NCBI GenBank assembly: GCA_015680685.1
Contig: MNCI01004648.1
Coordinates: 204,676-268,675, forward strand
Source: Gnetum montanum
Taxonomy: Eukaryota; Streptophyta; Gnetopsida; Gnetales; Gnetaceae
Length of the DNA stretch: 64,000 nucleotides
Direction: 5' to 3'
The notes beneath the pieces are model-generated. The model had not been told where the DNA came from and did not search any database. It saw only the letters and a list, made by a program, of their open reading frames with translations. Below, in pieces: positions 55,374-64,000 of the stretch. Each line of letters starts with the position of its first letter. The stretch's first letter is position 1. The position numbers and the translations under genes were made by a program.

Positions 55374-55553
55374 TTAGGTTGGGTGTGGACCTGCTATTGT
55401 AAAAGACGGAAATACATCTCTTACGACAGTTGCATTGAGGAGATTGCTTGCAGAAATGGATGAGGTTGATTGTGGTGATGCTTGTATATCAAATGCATCA
55501 AAGCAAAACTGGACAACAACACTAGATGAGTAGACAAACTGTTCAAAGGATGT
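55374..55553 (+). pseudogene. Unrecognised coding-like segment, possible exon
   Basis: After CCTTTTAG at 55378 one frame is open for about 56 codons to TAG. It reads VGCGPAIVKDGNTSLTTVAL, RRLLAEMDEVDCGDACISNA, SKQNWTTTLDE. Composition and amphipathic pattern look like real protein, with two Cys in DCGDAC. It does not continue the APD frame at the expected phase, and I do not recognise the family. It could be a terminal exon of an unrelated gene, a captured fragment or chance. Confidence 0.3.
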
Positions 55554-56108
55554 ATTTTCTTTTCTCTTTTTTGCTTCTACCTCATCCATTTCTTTGAATC
55601 ATGTTCAACATTTATTTCACACCTCAGTTAGGGCATTGGGGCATGGGGCAGTGGCTTTTGATTCATTGTAGCAAGGTGGAATTTCAATCCTAAAACATCA
55701 CCATGGCATTCTTTTTGACAAAAAAAATGCAAAATGCATTTTTCGGCTTAGATTCAGGAGCAGCCCCAACCCCTCCAAAATCTTTTTGTCAACTTGAATC
55801 TTCAGCAACCATTTTGGCTAACAAACAAATAGTATTATGCCACCAAGAATGCACACAAGGAATTCAAAAATGCAGAAATGAGCAATGATATGTCACCAAG
55901 AGGGTAAAAACCAAAAGCCTTGTGCCACCAAAAGAGTAAAAATCAAAAGCCTTGTACCACCGAGAGTGGAAAGAAAGTGTACAAAATTTTTCTTTTTGTT
56001 TACCTTTACAATTGTGGGTTATGCTACAGCAGAGCTACATTGCAGCTAAATCACTAATTTGAATTTTGAAATCTAAACTTGAATACTTGTTGATGTCTTG
56101 TCATTAAA
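55554..56108. repeat. Intron 4 spacer with short tandem repeat
   Basis: At 55891-55973 a ~31-bp unit (CCACCAAAAGAGTAAAAATC with AAAAGCCTTGT) occurs about 2.6 times. No gene was recognised. Confidence 0.6.
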
Positions 56109-56123
56109 AAGTTAAAATGAGTT
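56109..56123 (+). repeat. Target-site duplication, left copy (LINE X6)
   Basis: AAGTTAAAATGAGTT here is identical to 60620-60634 after the poly(A) tail. Fifteen bases is typical for LINE insertion. Confidence 0.85.
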
Positions 56124-56236
56124 AGAGGAAACAATGCAATAGGAACAGCAGGTGGGCGTCGGAGTGTAGTAGTAGCAAGAGCAGTAGGCGAGCGCCGGAG
56201 TACAACAACAGTAGGCGGGCATAGGAGAGGAGAGTA

Positions 56237-57076
56237 TGACGAATGCGGGGGCGGGCAAAGGCGATGGGGAGAACTTGGTCAGGGCCACATAGGACTGTGG
56301 GGGGGAAGGGTTGCGAGCGCTAGCTAGGGGTATCGAGGCACACTCCTAGGCCGACCACACCTTGCGCCTTTGGGTCAGCAAGCCCCCGACGGAGGGAGTC
56401 CACACCCTGCAACGGAGCCTCATTGGCTGTTTCGTTTCTAGGGGTGCTTGCCCACGGATGGAGTTAATCTGCAAGTGGGTGCAAGAACATTGGAAGGTTG
56501 GCCAAGTGGAAGTCCAGAGTTTGTCTGAGGATTTGCTTCTGTTTTGTCCCAACAGGCTAGGGACTCGGTGTTGCTGGGGGGACCATGGTTTTATGGGGCT
56601 CGGGGGCTAGCTTTAACCTCGTGGTGCTCGGGGGTGCATCGCGAGATAGACCTATTCACCAGAGCCTCGATGTGGATGAGGATTTTTGGGATCCCATGGG
56701 AGTTGTGGAACTTGGAGTTCTTGGAGAAGGTGGCGGGGTTTTTTGGGGAGTTCATTGCTCTTGATAACGTCACACAATCAATGGCGCGGATGGGATTTGC
56801 CCGTTTCTGCGTTTGGTGAAGGCTGTCGGATAAGGACCTCATCCGGGAAATCGTTCTGGAGCTCCCAAGCAGGGAGGAACACCTCCAGGTTGAATATGAG
56901 AACTTGGAGGTTGAGCCAGGCCTTGAGCGAAGAACAAAGGCCCGAGAGGACAAGGGAGAAGGATGTGCTTGTTGTGGGAAACCTAGTCACCAGGAGGAGG
57001 ATTGTTGGTTTTGGAGGACACGGCCCGTGCGGCTGTGAGACCAAGCCAAGCAGATGTTTGAGGGTGGGAACTAGGT
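56237..57076 (+). pseudogene. LINE X6 ORF1: DUF4283-like domain and CCHC knuckle
   Basis: The first ATG gives MTNAGAGKGDGENLVRAT before a stop. In later frames GACPRMELICKWVQEHWKVG, GLALTSWCSGVH, IFGIPWELWNLEFLEK and FFGEFIALDNVTQSMARMGF form the DUF4283-like core. VLELPSREEHLQVEYENLEV follows. The knuckle CACCGKPSHQEEDC (C-x2-C-x4-H-x4-C) is at about 56968-57010. A short tail ends at 57076. It probably binds the LINE RNA. Two or three shifts break it. Confidence 0.72.
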
Positions 57077-57179
57077 CATGATGGGCCGTAAGGGTTGACT
57101 GCACCCACTGCCAAACCAGCTGCCCTTCCCTCACCCCCCTTTCCAGCCCCTCCTCGCCGCGATGCTGGTGCCAGATCGT

Positions 57180-57560
57180 CGGGCATGGCTAATTGTTGGG
57201 GGACTTCAACCAATGCTTGCATTCGTGGGAAAAATCCAGTGGGGCTGCCCCCCTCGGGCGCACAGGAGTTTTAGGATTTCCTGACGGCCCACTTGCATAG
57301 GATCTGTCCATTGGGAACTGCCAGTTCACCTGGAGCAACAGGAGGAAAGGCCAGGACTGCATCCTCTCCTGAATTGACCAGGTCTGCATCAGTTCCAACC
57401 TCCTCCTCCGATTTGCTGTGCGGGTTACGAGACAGGAAAGGGTCGCTTCGGATCATTGATCCTTGGTTTGTTTGCTCGGGCTAGAAAGGTCCCGGACCCT
57501 GTGACCATTTCGCTTTGAGGCAACCTGGCTGTCTAAGCTATGGTTGAGGCCATTAGTTGA
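57180..57560 (+). pseudogene. LINE X6 endonuclease, C-terminal part only
   Basis: It starts inside the nuclease at LIVGDFNQCLHSWEK (frame-corrected, about 57195-57240). FTWSNRRKGQDCILS-IDQV and RVASDH-SLV follow, the last Asp-His pair. The upstream SWN and QETK motifs present in X3 are absent. The domain cannot have been active in this copy. Confidence 0.65.
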
Positions 57561-57799
57561 GGACATTTGGGCGAATTACTGATCGGGCCAGGGAGACCCC
57601 AGGAACTTCCTTAAGGATGGTTTGCTTTGCTTGAAATGGGCCATTCGGGCCCTACCAGTGGAGACAAATTCTTGTTTAGGACGGGTCGTAGGGCGCTCCG
57701 GGATAAACTTATTCAGATCCAGACCAGATAGGAAGTTGGGGAGGACTTACATGAAGAAGAGCAGAACATTCTGCAGCAACTTCAAGGCCTTGACCTAGA

Positions 57800-58870
57800 A
57801 GAGGAGACATATTGGAAATAAAGGTCAGGGGTCAGATGGCTTCGAGAAGGGGACAAGCAATCGAAATTTTTCTTTGCCGTCGCTAAGACATGAGGATGGG
57901 GCCAACCAAGTTTTTTACACACCTGGGACGAGGGGATTATTGATGAACCAGAGAGCGTTGCTAGGGAGTTGACTCAACATTGGAAGAGGATCTGGGCCAA
58001 GCGATCCACCAAACCCATTTCGGGCCAAGCGGAAGACAACACGCGGTTGTTGACCCTGTTCTCTTGGCAGGAACTCGTTGCAACCATCAACAACATGCTG
58101 GGAGGGAAGGCGCCTGGTCTAGACGGTTGGAGTCTTGAGTTCTTTCAGACCTTCATGGATATTGTGGGATCCAATATCTTGGACGCCTTCAACCTTATGC
58201 TGGCCAAGAGGTAGGTTTGAAGGGAGATTAATTGCTTTCGAATTGTGTGCATCCCGAAGTAAACAGAGGCACACCGACTAGAACACTTCCGTCCTATCAG
58301 GGTTTGCAACGTTTTGATTCAGGTTTTCTCCAAATTGATTGTGCATAGGCTTGCGCCACTCATGCCCAAGCTGGTGGGAGTTAATCAAGCAGGGTTTGTG
58401 CAAGGTCGAACCTTACAGGATCAGGTTCTCCTCATGCATGAGGTGTTCCATTCTCTTCAGACTATGGGTTTCCCTGGGCTTTGTCTCAAGCTCGACATTA
58501 CCAAGGCGTATGACACACTCAGCTGGGAAGCCCTGGCTACCATTATGCAACGGAAGGGGTTTGACCATGGTTTTATCTAGCTTTGCATCCATATGCAGTC
58601 ATTCATTGGTTTCCCCTTTGACCGGGGCGGGGGGGGGGGGGGGGCCTGGGGGGTCTCTCCTCGCCTGGGAGGGGGTTACAACAGGAGGACCCACTCTTGC
58701 CCCTGCTGTTCATTATCGCTATGGACCTGATGCAACATTATTGTAGTACGTTGGAGGTTGACGGATTAGACATTGGAGGGGTGGAATGTCGGGCTGAGCA
58801 CTATGCGGATGACACAATGTTGCTTAGTCGTGCGGGGGTCCCACAAGCACGGTGCATCAACATCGTACTT
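57800..58870 (+). pseudogene. LINE X6 reverse transcriptase, C-terminally deleted
   Basis: SRNFSLPSLRH-like and ELTQHWKRIWAKRSTKPIS precede LGGKAPGLDGWSLEFFQTF (57969-58214). VFSKLIVHRLAPLMPKLVG, NQAGFVQGRTLQDQVLLMHE and CLKLDITKAYDTLSWEAL (58314-58580) follow. A run of 16 G (58629-58644) sits where the other copies read GGP. PLLFIIAMDLMQHYCS and AEHYADDTMLLSRAGVP (58697-58870) carry the catalytic YADD. The frame then jumps directly to LLWVAWKTRNRIVF, which is the end of the zinc region in X7. Confidence 0.8.
58629..58644. repeat. Homopolymer of 16 G
   Basis: Uninterrupted G run within RT of X6, followed by CCTGGGGGG. The exact length is likely uncertain in the assembly. Confidence 0.9.
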
Positions 58871-60360
58871 TTATGGGTAGCGTGGAAGACAAGAAATCGC
58901 ATTGTTTTCCAACAGACCAGGTTGCCCCCGCCCTTGCCCCTGTTGGTGGTTTCCTAGGCTCTTCGCGCGTGGAACGAGATCGAGGTGGCAATGGGTGTCA
59001 TGCTGACATTCGAACCTGATTGCGTTGCGTTCTAGTCGGAGGAAGAACTCTGGTGAATGGTGGAACAATGCAGCTGGAACGGCCCCCTGCAGCAGCTGGT
59101 TGGTGACCTAGATCTTGTAGATGACACATTCTTCTCTAACTGGCACAATGACCAGACTTACTTTCGAGGGAGAGAGGTAACCATCACGGAATCTTCGATT
59201 GCCAGGTGTCTGGGGGTCTAGGCCGTTGGCGAGGTCATTTTGCCTTCCACATGAGGGTTGTAGGACGTGGAAATGTTCTTTGATGGGCTGGTGCCACGCA
59301 CGCAAAGTCGACAAGTGCCCAGATCCTCTCTGCCCCAAATTTGGGCCCGAGCGGTAGATCTTGTGGACAGATTTTTTGTCCAGTTTGGCAACGGCTCTAA
59401 GCTCCAAGGCATCTATTTTGCCTTCCTTCATTGCCTGAAGTTAGGGCGTCAGGTTAACTTACCCTGATTTTTTTGGCGGCCCTACAATTTCAGAGACAGG
59501 GCTGTCATTTGGGGCTCATCCTGGCCTTATAGTGGGGGGTAGAAGGGGGGCAAAACTCTCAGAGTGCCCCCCCCGGTGGGGGGCTCCCCTGCTTGGCCCA
59601 TCATCTTCGGCCAACCGGGAGAACCTCTGGTGCCTGCAATGACTTACACACGGAAACATAGTAGCCAATGAGGATGGTGCCCCCCAACCAATATCGAGGC
59701 ACCGGAGTTGTCACCGCTTGAGATATCCAGGTGTGATGCGAACTGGGATGAGGAGTTGCAGCAGGTTGCAACCGTAGCGCGTGAGGCTGAGCGACAGGAA
59801 TGGGAGGCAAAATGGCAGGAATCCCTTGCGCAGGCATGGGCCTAGTTGGAGGCCCAGTTTAGAGAAAGGGAGCAGGAGAGGGTGAGGCAACAAGCCCTCC
59901 TGGCCGATGCAACTTGGGCCCGGTTGGTGGATGAGATTCAGGCCCAAATGAGGGAAGAGTTGCTGCAGGAGGAAATCGCTCGAAGGGAGAGCGAGGAGGC
60001 TAAACGAGCATAGTTTGAACGTGAGTAGGAGGAGGCTCAGCGGCAGAGCCAATTGGACCAGGCACACGAACACAACGCCCGCCAATGGCTTAGAGGTGGA
60101 TGATGCGCATACCTCATCCTGGGCATCAATTGCGACAGCTCTTGGGGGGAGCTTAGATGCCACATCTGTCGGACCTTGGTGCGCTTCCATCCAGATGCAG
60201 GGATGTCGACGACAGATTGGAACAGACGAGAGTCGGCCATGCAAGGAATCCAACAGGCCTCCAGTTTTGTGGACACGGAGCTCCACCGAAACACGCTAGA
60301 TATTCTTCATGAGCTGGAGCGCCCACACTGTGCTTGCCATTGGCTGTCGACAAACCCCTA
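58870..60360 (+). pseudogene. LINE X6 C-terminal extension: novel conserved domain plus coiled coil
   Basis: After the zinc-region remnant (LLWVAWKTRNRIVF, then TFEPDCVAF) the same frame gives EEELW, VGDLDLVDDTFFSNWHNDQT and YFRGREVTITESSIARCLGV. FFDGLVPRTQSRQVPRSSLP, WARAVDLVDRFFVQFGNGSK and FAFLHCLKLGRQVNLP (59100-59463) follow. A frame-shifted FLAALQFQRQGCHLGLILAL comes next. At 59725-60060 a charged segment, DEELQQVATVAREAERQEWE then LADATWARLVDEIQAQMREE, is predicted helical and coiled-coil-like. The end, ASSFVDTELHRNTLDILHEL with PHCACHWLSTNP, stops at 60360. The first part recalls the 'putative plant transposon protein' domains of other plant elements (from memory). Its function is unknown. 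Confidence 0.7.
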
Positions 60361-60619
60361 GCAGGGTCGTTGCTTTCAGCTCGCGGTGGTCGTTGTTGCT
60401 CGCCCCCTCGCCTGGCCCCCCCCGGAAAAGAAAAACTTGTTTTTTGGCTTAAAGTGGCTATAGCTGGACCATTGCGGAGTTTGGCATGTTGATTTTGGGG
60501 TGTTACCCCACCACACATGGGCCATTGTTGATGGCCCATTGTTTGTAATCTCTTGTACTATATTTTTTCAGTAATGCAATCCTGACTATTTCCTCAAAAA
60601 AAAAAGAAGAAAAAAAAAG
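60361..60619 (+). other. LINE X6 3' untranslated region and poly(A) tail
   Basis: The region ends TTTTTTCAGTAATGCAATCC, then CTGACTATTTCCTC and an A-rich tail with a few G. The same terminal phrase occurs at the end of X4 (minus strand near 53015-52981) and, more decayed, of X2 near 40180-40205. Confidence 0.75.
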
Positions 60620-60634
60620 AAGTTAAAATGAGTT
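60620..60634 (+). repeat. Target-site duplication, right copy (LINE X6)
   Basis: Identical to 56109-56123. Confidence 0.85.
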
Positions 60635-61320
60635 GTATTCATTGTCTACTAAAATGAATGAGTTGAAGAATGCCTGAAATGAGTTGAAGAATGTGATGTT
60701 GACCTCCCAAAGAATGCACTACTAAAGTATCATCACCCATAGCTGCAATGCTCATCCCACCAAGTAGGGCTCAGGAGGTTGGTGAATGAGCGAAAACCTA
60801 ACCTCTTTGAGTCCAAAGAATGCCCTATTGAGCTTTCAAAAATGCGTTGTTGATTGCTAAAGAGTAGTGTTGTGTTTTGAATATGTTGTTGATTGGGAAT
60901 GCATTCACTACACTTTGAAAGAATGTATTGTGCTCAATGTATTGCCTCTTGTAGAAACTAGTAATAGTGCATTTCTAGAATGTTCGATGTTCATTCTTTG
61001 CACTTTTATACTTGTATTGAGTCCCAAATTTTTTTCCAATGGTCTTTAATGTTTAAAAAATATTTAATAATGTTAAATTTTTATTGGCATCTCTAAAGGT
61101 TTTTTTTTTTTTGTATTTGCTTTTCAAAACTTCCGATTCCAAGACCTAGAATTGTCTAGAATTGTGATTCTTGGATCAAGCATAAATCACATCCACACTA
61201 CTCAAATGCATAAGAAGGAAGCACTATGCATAAATGCTAAACATATACTAGATTGTTGCTCTTATGTTTGGTCCTCTATCCTTGCTAGTCATAATGCCTG
61301 CCTGACATATCCCATATGTA
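60635..61320. other. Spacer between LINE copies X6 and X7
   Basis: It contains a short phrase (AATGAGCGAAAACCTAACCTC, about 60785-60805) related to 28244-28266, and the repeated phrase GTTGAAGAATG near 60662 and 60683. No exon of the APD-like gene was recognised. Confidence 0.45.
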
Positions 61321-61457
61321 GAGGAGCAGTGTACGCTAAGGCAGCTGCAGGCCCTGGATCAGGAGGAAGAGACTTATTGGTGGCAGCACTCCCGGGTGCA
61401 CTGGATCAGGGAAGGAGACCGGCAGACCAGATTCTTCTTTGCCATGGCCAAGTCGCT

Positions 61458-61480
61458 GGGGGGGGGGGGGGGGGGGGGGG
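61458..61480. repeat. Homopolymer of 23 G
   Basis: Uninterrupted G run inside RT of X7, where X6 reads an ordinary coding sequence. Confidence 0.9.
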
Positions 61481-62821
61481 CGGCATGCCAAGAAGTCTCC
61501 GCAACCAGAACGGGGAAATCGTTGATGACCCGCAACGCATGGCACAGATGCTAACACAATACTGGGGAGGGATTTGGGCCAAGCGCCCCACCAGGCCCAT
61601 CTCGATCCCTGTTCCACGAGTGTTGTGTGCGCAGGATAATGCTCGGTTATTGGCCCCATTCTCTTGCCAGGAACTCACGACCACGATCCAAAGCATGCCG
61701 GGAGGGAAAGCACTTGGGCTTGACGGTTGGACCCTCAAATTTTTCAAAACATTCCTAGATATCGTGGGCCCCAATTTGCTTGATGCACTGAACCTCATGC
61801 TGGCCAGGAGACAGATCTGTAAGGAGATAAACTGCTCATGAATTGTGTGCATCCCGAAGCAAGTTGATGCACAACGACCTGAGCAGTTTCGCCCTATCGG
61901 AGTGTGTAACGTGATCCTCCGAATCTTCCTTAAATTGTTGGTGCATAGGCTTACACCGCTCATGCCCAAGCTGGTGGGAAAGAACCAGGCAGGCTTTGTG
62001 CAAGGACGGATCATCCAGGACCAGATCCTCCTCATACAGGAGGTGATCCACTCGCTTGGGACTTCGGGCTTCCCTGGGCTCTTCCTCAAGCTGGACATCA
62101 CGAAAGCTTACGACACCCTAAGTTGGGAAGCATTGCAGTCCATCATGCAACAAAAAGGCTTCGACCCGCAATTCACCTGGTTGTGCATTCACCTGCAATC
62201 CTCAGCGGGGTTTTCCTTTGATGTGGGGGGGCCGGTTGTGGGGCCTCGCATCTCCAGGGAGGGGGCTGAGGCAAGGGGACCCACTCTCCCCCCTCCTCTT
62301 CATTATTGCCATGGATCTAATGCAACATTACTGCAGTACCTCCGGGGTGGACAGGCTTAACATAGCCGGGGTGACTTGCTGGGTGGAACATTATGCGGAT
62401 GACACGATGTTGCTAAGAAGGGCGGCGGTCCCACAAGCACGATGCATAAACTTGGCGTTATCTCGTTTGGCCGCCAAGCTGGGGCTGGAAGTCAACAGAG
62501 CTAAGTCCGCGGCCTATTTCGTTAACGTGGATGAGCAGATTAAAACAAGGGTGACGCAAACCCTGGACATTCAGCCAGGGGCCACCAGTGACACATACCT
62601 AGGCATCCCCCTTTTTCGGTGGGGGAGGATCACGGCATGGGGTCATCTGCTGGAAAAGATTGAACGAAGGGCAAGCCATTGGGCTAACAGATTCCTGAGC
62701 CGCAAGGGGTGCCTGTTGGTGGTCACAGGAATCCTAATGGCAACCGTGCGTTTCGTGGCGGCGGTGGCCCCCCCGGCCACCGTCATTAATGCCGTTAACA
62801 CCTTGGTTCGTCACTTCATTT

Positions 62822-62834
62822 GGGGGGGGGGGGG
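62822..62834. repeat. Homopolymer of 13 G
   Basis: G run in the RT thumb coding region of X7. It encodes WGGGG in frame and does not break it. Confidence 0.9.
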
Positions 62835-63087
62835 CAGAGGGGGGAGCAAATTGCACTTGGTCCGTTGGGAGCAAGTGGCGTGCCCACGCGGCACGGGTGG
62901 CCTGGGCATCACGACGTTCGAGGACGAGTTGATGCTGGGGCGGCAATGGCTTGTTCTCCGGCTCTCACGGCCGCATCGGGACCCGGTCCCATGGATTAAT
63001 ATTATGGCAATAAATGTCTGTTGGGAGGCGACGGCGTGGGACTCCAAATCTTGGCAGGTGGTTGCCAGACACGCGCGTGACATGTAG

Positions 63088-63582
63088 GCCTCGGGTTGGG
63101 CAAACCTCGAGCCCAGAGCCATCATGGCTGAAAAGTATTCGCGCTGTGACACATGGCGACGGATTTGGAGGGGAAGGCTGCTTGAAAAAATTAAATTCTT
63201 CCTATGGTTGATGCAGCACGACGCGTTGCCTGTCAGAGCCCTGTTACGACGGCGCGGGCTGCTAGACACGGACATGTGTCCGACATGCAGGGGTACGGTT
63301 GAAACTACCCTCCACTTCGCTCGCGACTGCCCCCGCATGCGCGGCGCACGGTGGCGATGCCCCCCCCCGAGGCGCCTGACAAGTGATTCTTGGGCTACGC
63401 TACTTCTTTGGGTAGCGTGGAAGGCCAGGAATAATTTCATTTTTCGGCAGCAGCGACGCCCCCCTCCACAGCGACTGGTTTGGCAGGCCTTTATTGCGTG
63501 GAAAGAAATTGAAAGTGCCATGGGAACCACGCCCACGTTCGAGCCAGACTACGTCGCCTTTCAGGAATACGAGGAGCTCTGA
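63088..63582 (+). pseudogene. LINE X7 zinc-binding region
   Basis: A stop (TAG, 63085-63087) separates this part from RT. The frame 63124-63582 reads DTWRRIWRGRLLEKIKFFLW, MCPTCRGTVETTLHFARDCP (C-x2-C ... H ... C) and LLWVAWKARNNFIFRQQRRP. WKEIESAMGTTPTFEPDYVA and FQEYEEL then follow. It is the domain that follows plant LINE RTs. The frame stops at TGA (63580-63582), where copies X1 and X6 have TGG, so the TGA is probably a single G-to-A change. Confidence 0.8.
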
Positions 63583-64000
63583 CAATTGGTGGTTCAATGT
63601 GGGTGGGCTGATACGCTACAACGACTGGTGGGGGACCCAGATTTGGCCGATGATGCTTTATTCTCAAACTGGGTCAACGACCGTACCTTTTTCTGGGGGC
63701 GTGAGATCTGGGTCACGGAAGCAGCGATTGCCAGCTGTCTGGGGGCCCCCATCGCTGGGGAGACCATCTTACCCTCCACCCATGGCCTCCAGGACGCGGA
63801 GTTGTTCTTTGACGGGCCTGTCCCCATGATGAAGAGCAGACAGGTGCCTAGATCTGCCCTCCCCCGCCTTTGGGCGCGTGGTGTGGACCTAGTCGACAGG
63901 TTCTTTGTCCAGTCTGGCAACGGATCCAAGCTGTAGGCCCTGCACTTCACCTTTCTCCGTTGCCTCAAAAGGGGCTGCCAGGTCAATCTCCCCTGCTATT
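63583..64000 (+). pseudogene. LINE X7 C-terminal extension (start)
   Basis: In the same frame as the zinc region the DNA continues QLVVQCGWADTLQRLVGDPD, LADDALFSNWVNDRTFFWGR and EIWVTEAAIASCLGAPIAGE. FFDGPVPMMKSRQVPRSALP and WARGVDLVDRFFVQSGNGSK follow, up to a TAG at 63934-63936. Beyond it LHFTFLRCLKRGCQVNLPCY reaches the window end. There is about 115 codons of uninterrupted frame with strong similarity to X6. The role is unknown. It has no RNase H or protease motif that I can see. Confidence 0.78.

Larger units (their letters stand above)
56124..60619 (+). mobile_element. Family X LINE copy X6, complete insertion with internal deletions
   Basis: The unit is bounded by identical 15-bp duplications and ends in a poly(A) tail (about 60596-60619). 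It holds ORF1, part of the endonuclease, RT, then the C-terminal extension and coiled-coil segment, and a 3' UTR. Compared with X2, X3 and X7, the first half of the endonuclease is missing (junction near 57180), and so is about 950 bp of RT thumb plus zinc region (junction near 58870). Since one duplication encloses everything, the extension belongs to the LINE and is not a neighbour. It has fewer stops than X2 or X3, so it is younger. Confidence 0.85.
61350..63087 (+). pseudogene. LINE X7 reverse transcriptase
   Basis: The text WIREGDRQTRFFFAMAKSLG precedes a 23-G run (61458-61480) that shifts the frame. MPGGKALGLDGWTLKFFKTF, FRPIGVCNVILRIF, NQAGFVQGRIIQDQILLIQE and LKLDITKAYDTLSWEAL (61845-62360) follow. 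GRGLRQGDPLSPLLFIIAMD and WVEHYADDTMLLRRA with the catalytic YADD (about 62375-62420) come next. LGLEVNRAKSAAYFV, TYLGIPLFRWGRITAWG and GCLLVVTGILMATVRF complete it (62218-63087). One stop at 61840 and the G run break an otherwise long frame. RT copies the LINE RNA onto target DNA. Confidence 0.88.
61321..64000 (+). mobile_element. Family X LINE copy X7, 5'-truncated, continues past the window
   Basis: It enters just before RT (LRQLQALDQEEETYWWQHSR, about 61335) and contains an almost continuous RT, zinc region and the start of the C-terminal extension. GC content is much higher than the surroundings and stops are few, so this is the least decayed copy in the window. The 3' end lies beyond 64000. 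The 5' truncation near 61321 is typical of incomplete reverse transcription. Confidence 0.85.

Noticed and set aside
55360-55560. Exon 5 of the APD-like gene
   Set aside because: Intron 4 is phase 1, and the segment has neither the matching phase nor the expected G-R/K-E ... E-W sequence.
58860-58880. Junction in X6 as a spliced intron of the LINE transcript
   Set aside because: Comparison with X7 shows the missing segment does not start with GT and end with AG at the junction.
59711-60286. 191-codon minus-strand open frame
   Set aside because: It is antisense to the coiled-coil part of LINE X6, whose charged codons (GAG, CAG) give Leu-rich antisense frames without stops.
61406-62101. 231-codon minus-strand open frame
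   Set aside because: Antisense to RT of LINE X7, which has clear RT motifs on the plus strand.
62811-63536. 241-codon minus-strand open frame
   Set aside because: Antisense to the RT thumb and zinc region of X7.

Overview
This is plant nuclear DNA. It shows GT-AG introns, Ty3/gypsy and Ty1/copia retrotransposons, plant-type LINEs whose ORF1 carries a DUF4283-like domain and a CCHC knuckle, and no bacterial features. The very long intron packed with old nested transposons suggests a large-genome plant, plausibly a gymnosperm; that placement is inference. No protein or genome search could be run. Domain names come from motifs and from memory of the families.

Only one host gene is convincing. 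It is on the + strand: exon 1 (25247-25553), exon 2 (51654-51760), exon 3 (51837-51995) and exon 4 (52127-52217). The intron phases fit and the reading frame is continuous. The spliced N-terminus looks like the plant APD family of membrane RING E3 ubiquitin ligases. Intron 1 is 26.1 kb and intron 4 runs past the right edge. Later exons, including the RING, were not found.

1-24.9 kb: the end of an LTR (1-162), then AT-rich DNA. A complete but decayed minus-strand Ty3/gypsy element follows (2814-17636). It contains a second LTR element (7336-14494) that has gag and protease but no visible reverse transcriptase. Beyond it lie SINE-like pieces, a decayed LINE ORF1, an LTR-like block and a 5'-truncated LINE (Y1).

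25-52 kb (intron 1): copia and gypsy-like fragments, then several copies of one LINE family (called X here). One X copy is split by a solo LTR (36358-37779). Another is split by a nearly full-length LINE of a different family (Y2, 41246-46873), which contains a 236-base assembly gap.

52-64 kb (intron 4): four more X pieces. X6 (56124-60619) is bounded by a 15-bp target-site duplication and ends in poly(A). The next copy, X7, runs off the window.

The most interesting observation is family X. After the reverse transcriptase and its terminal zinc-binding region, the same reading frame runs on into a conserved extension of several hundred residues, followed by a Glu/Arg/Gln-rich coiled-coil-like segment. 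The extension is recognisable in six of the seven copies, and a separate inverted piece carries the coiled coil and 3' end. Also notable are four GATATC-centred palindromes next to the TATA box of the nested LTR element, and two arrays of a TAGACGTCTA-derived palindrome with 20-bp spacing.
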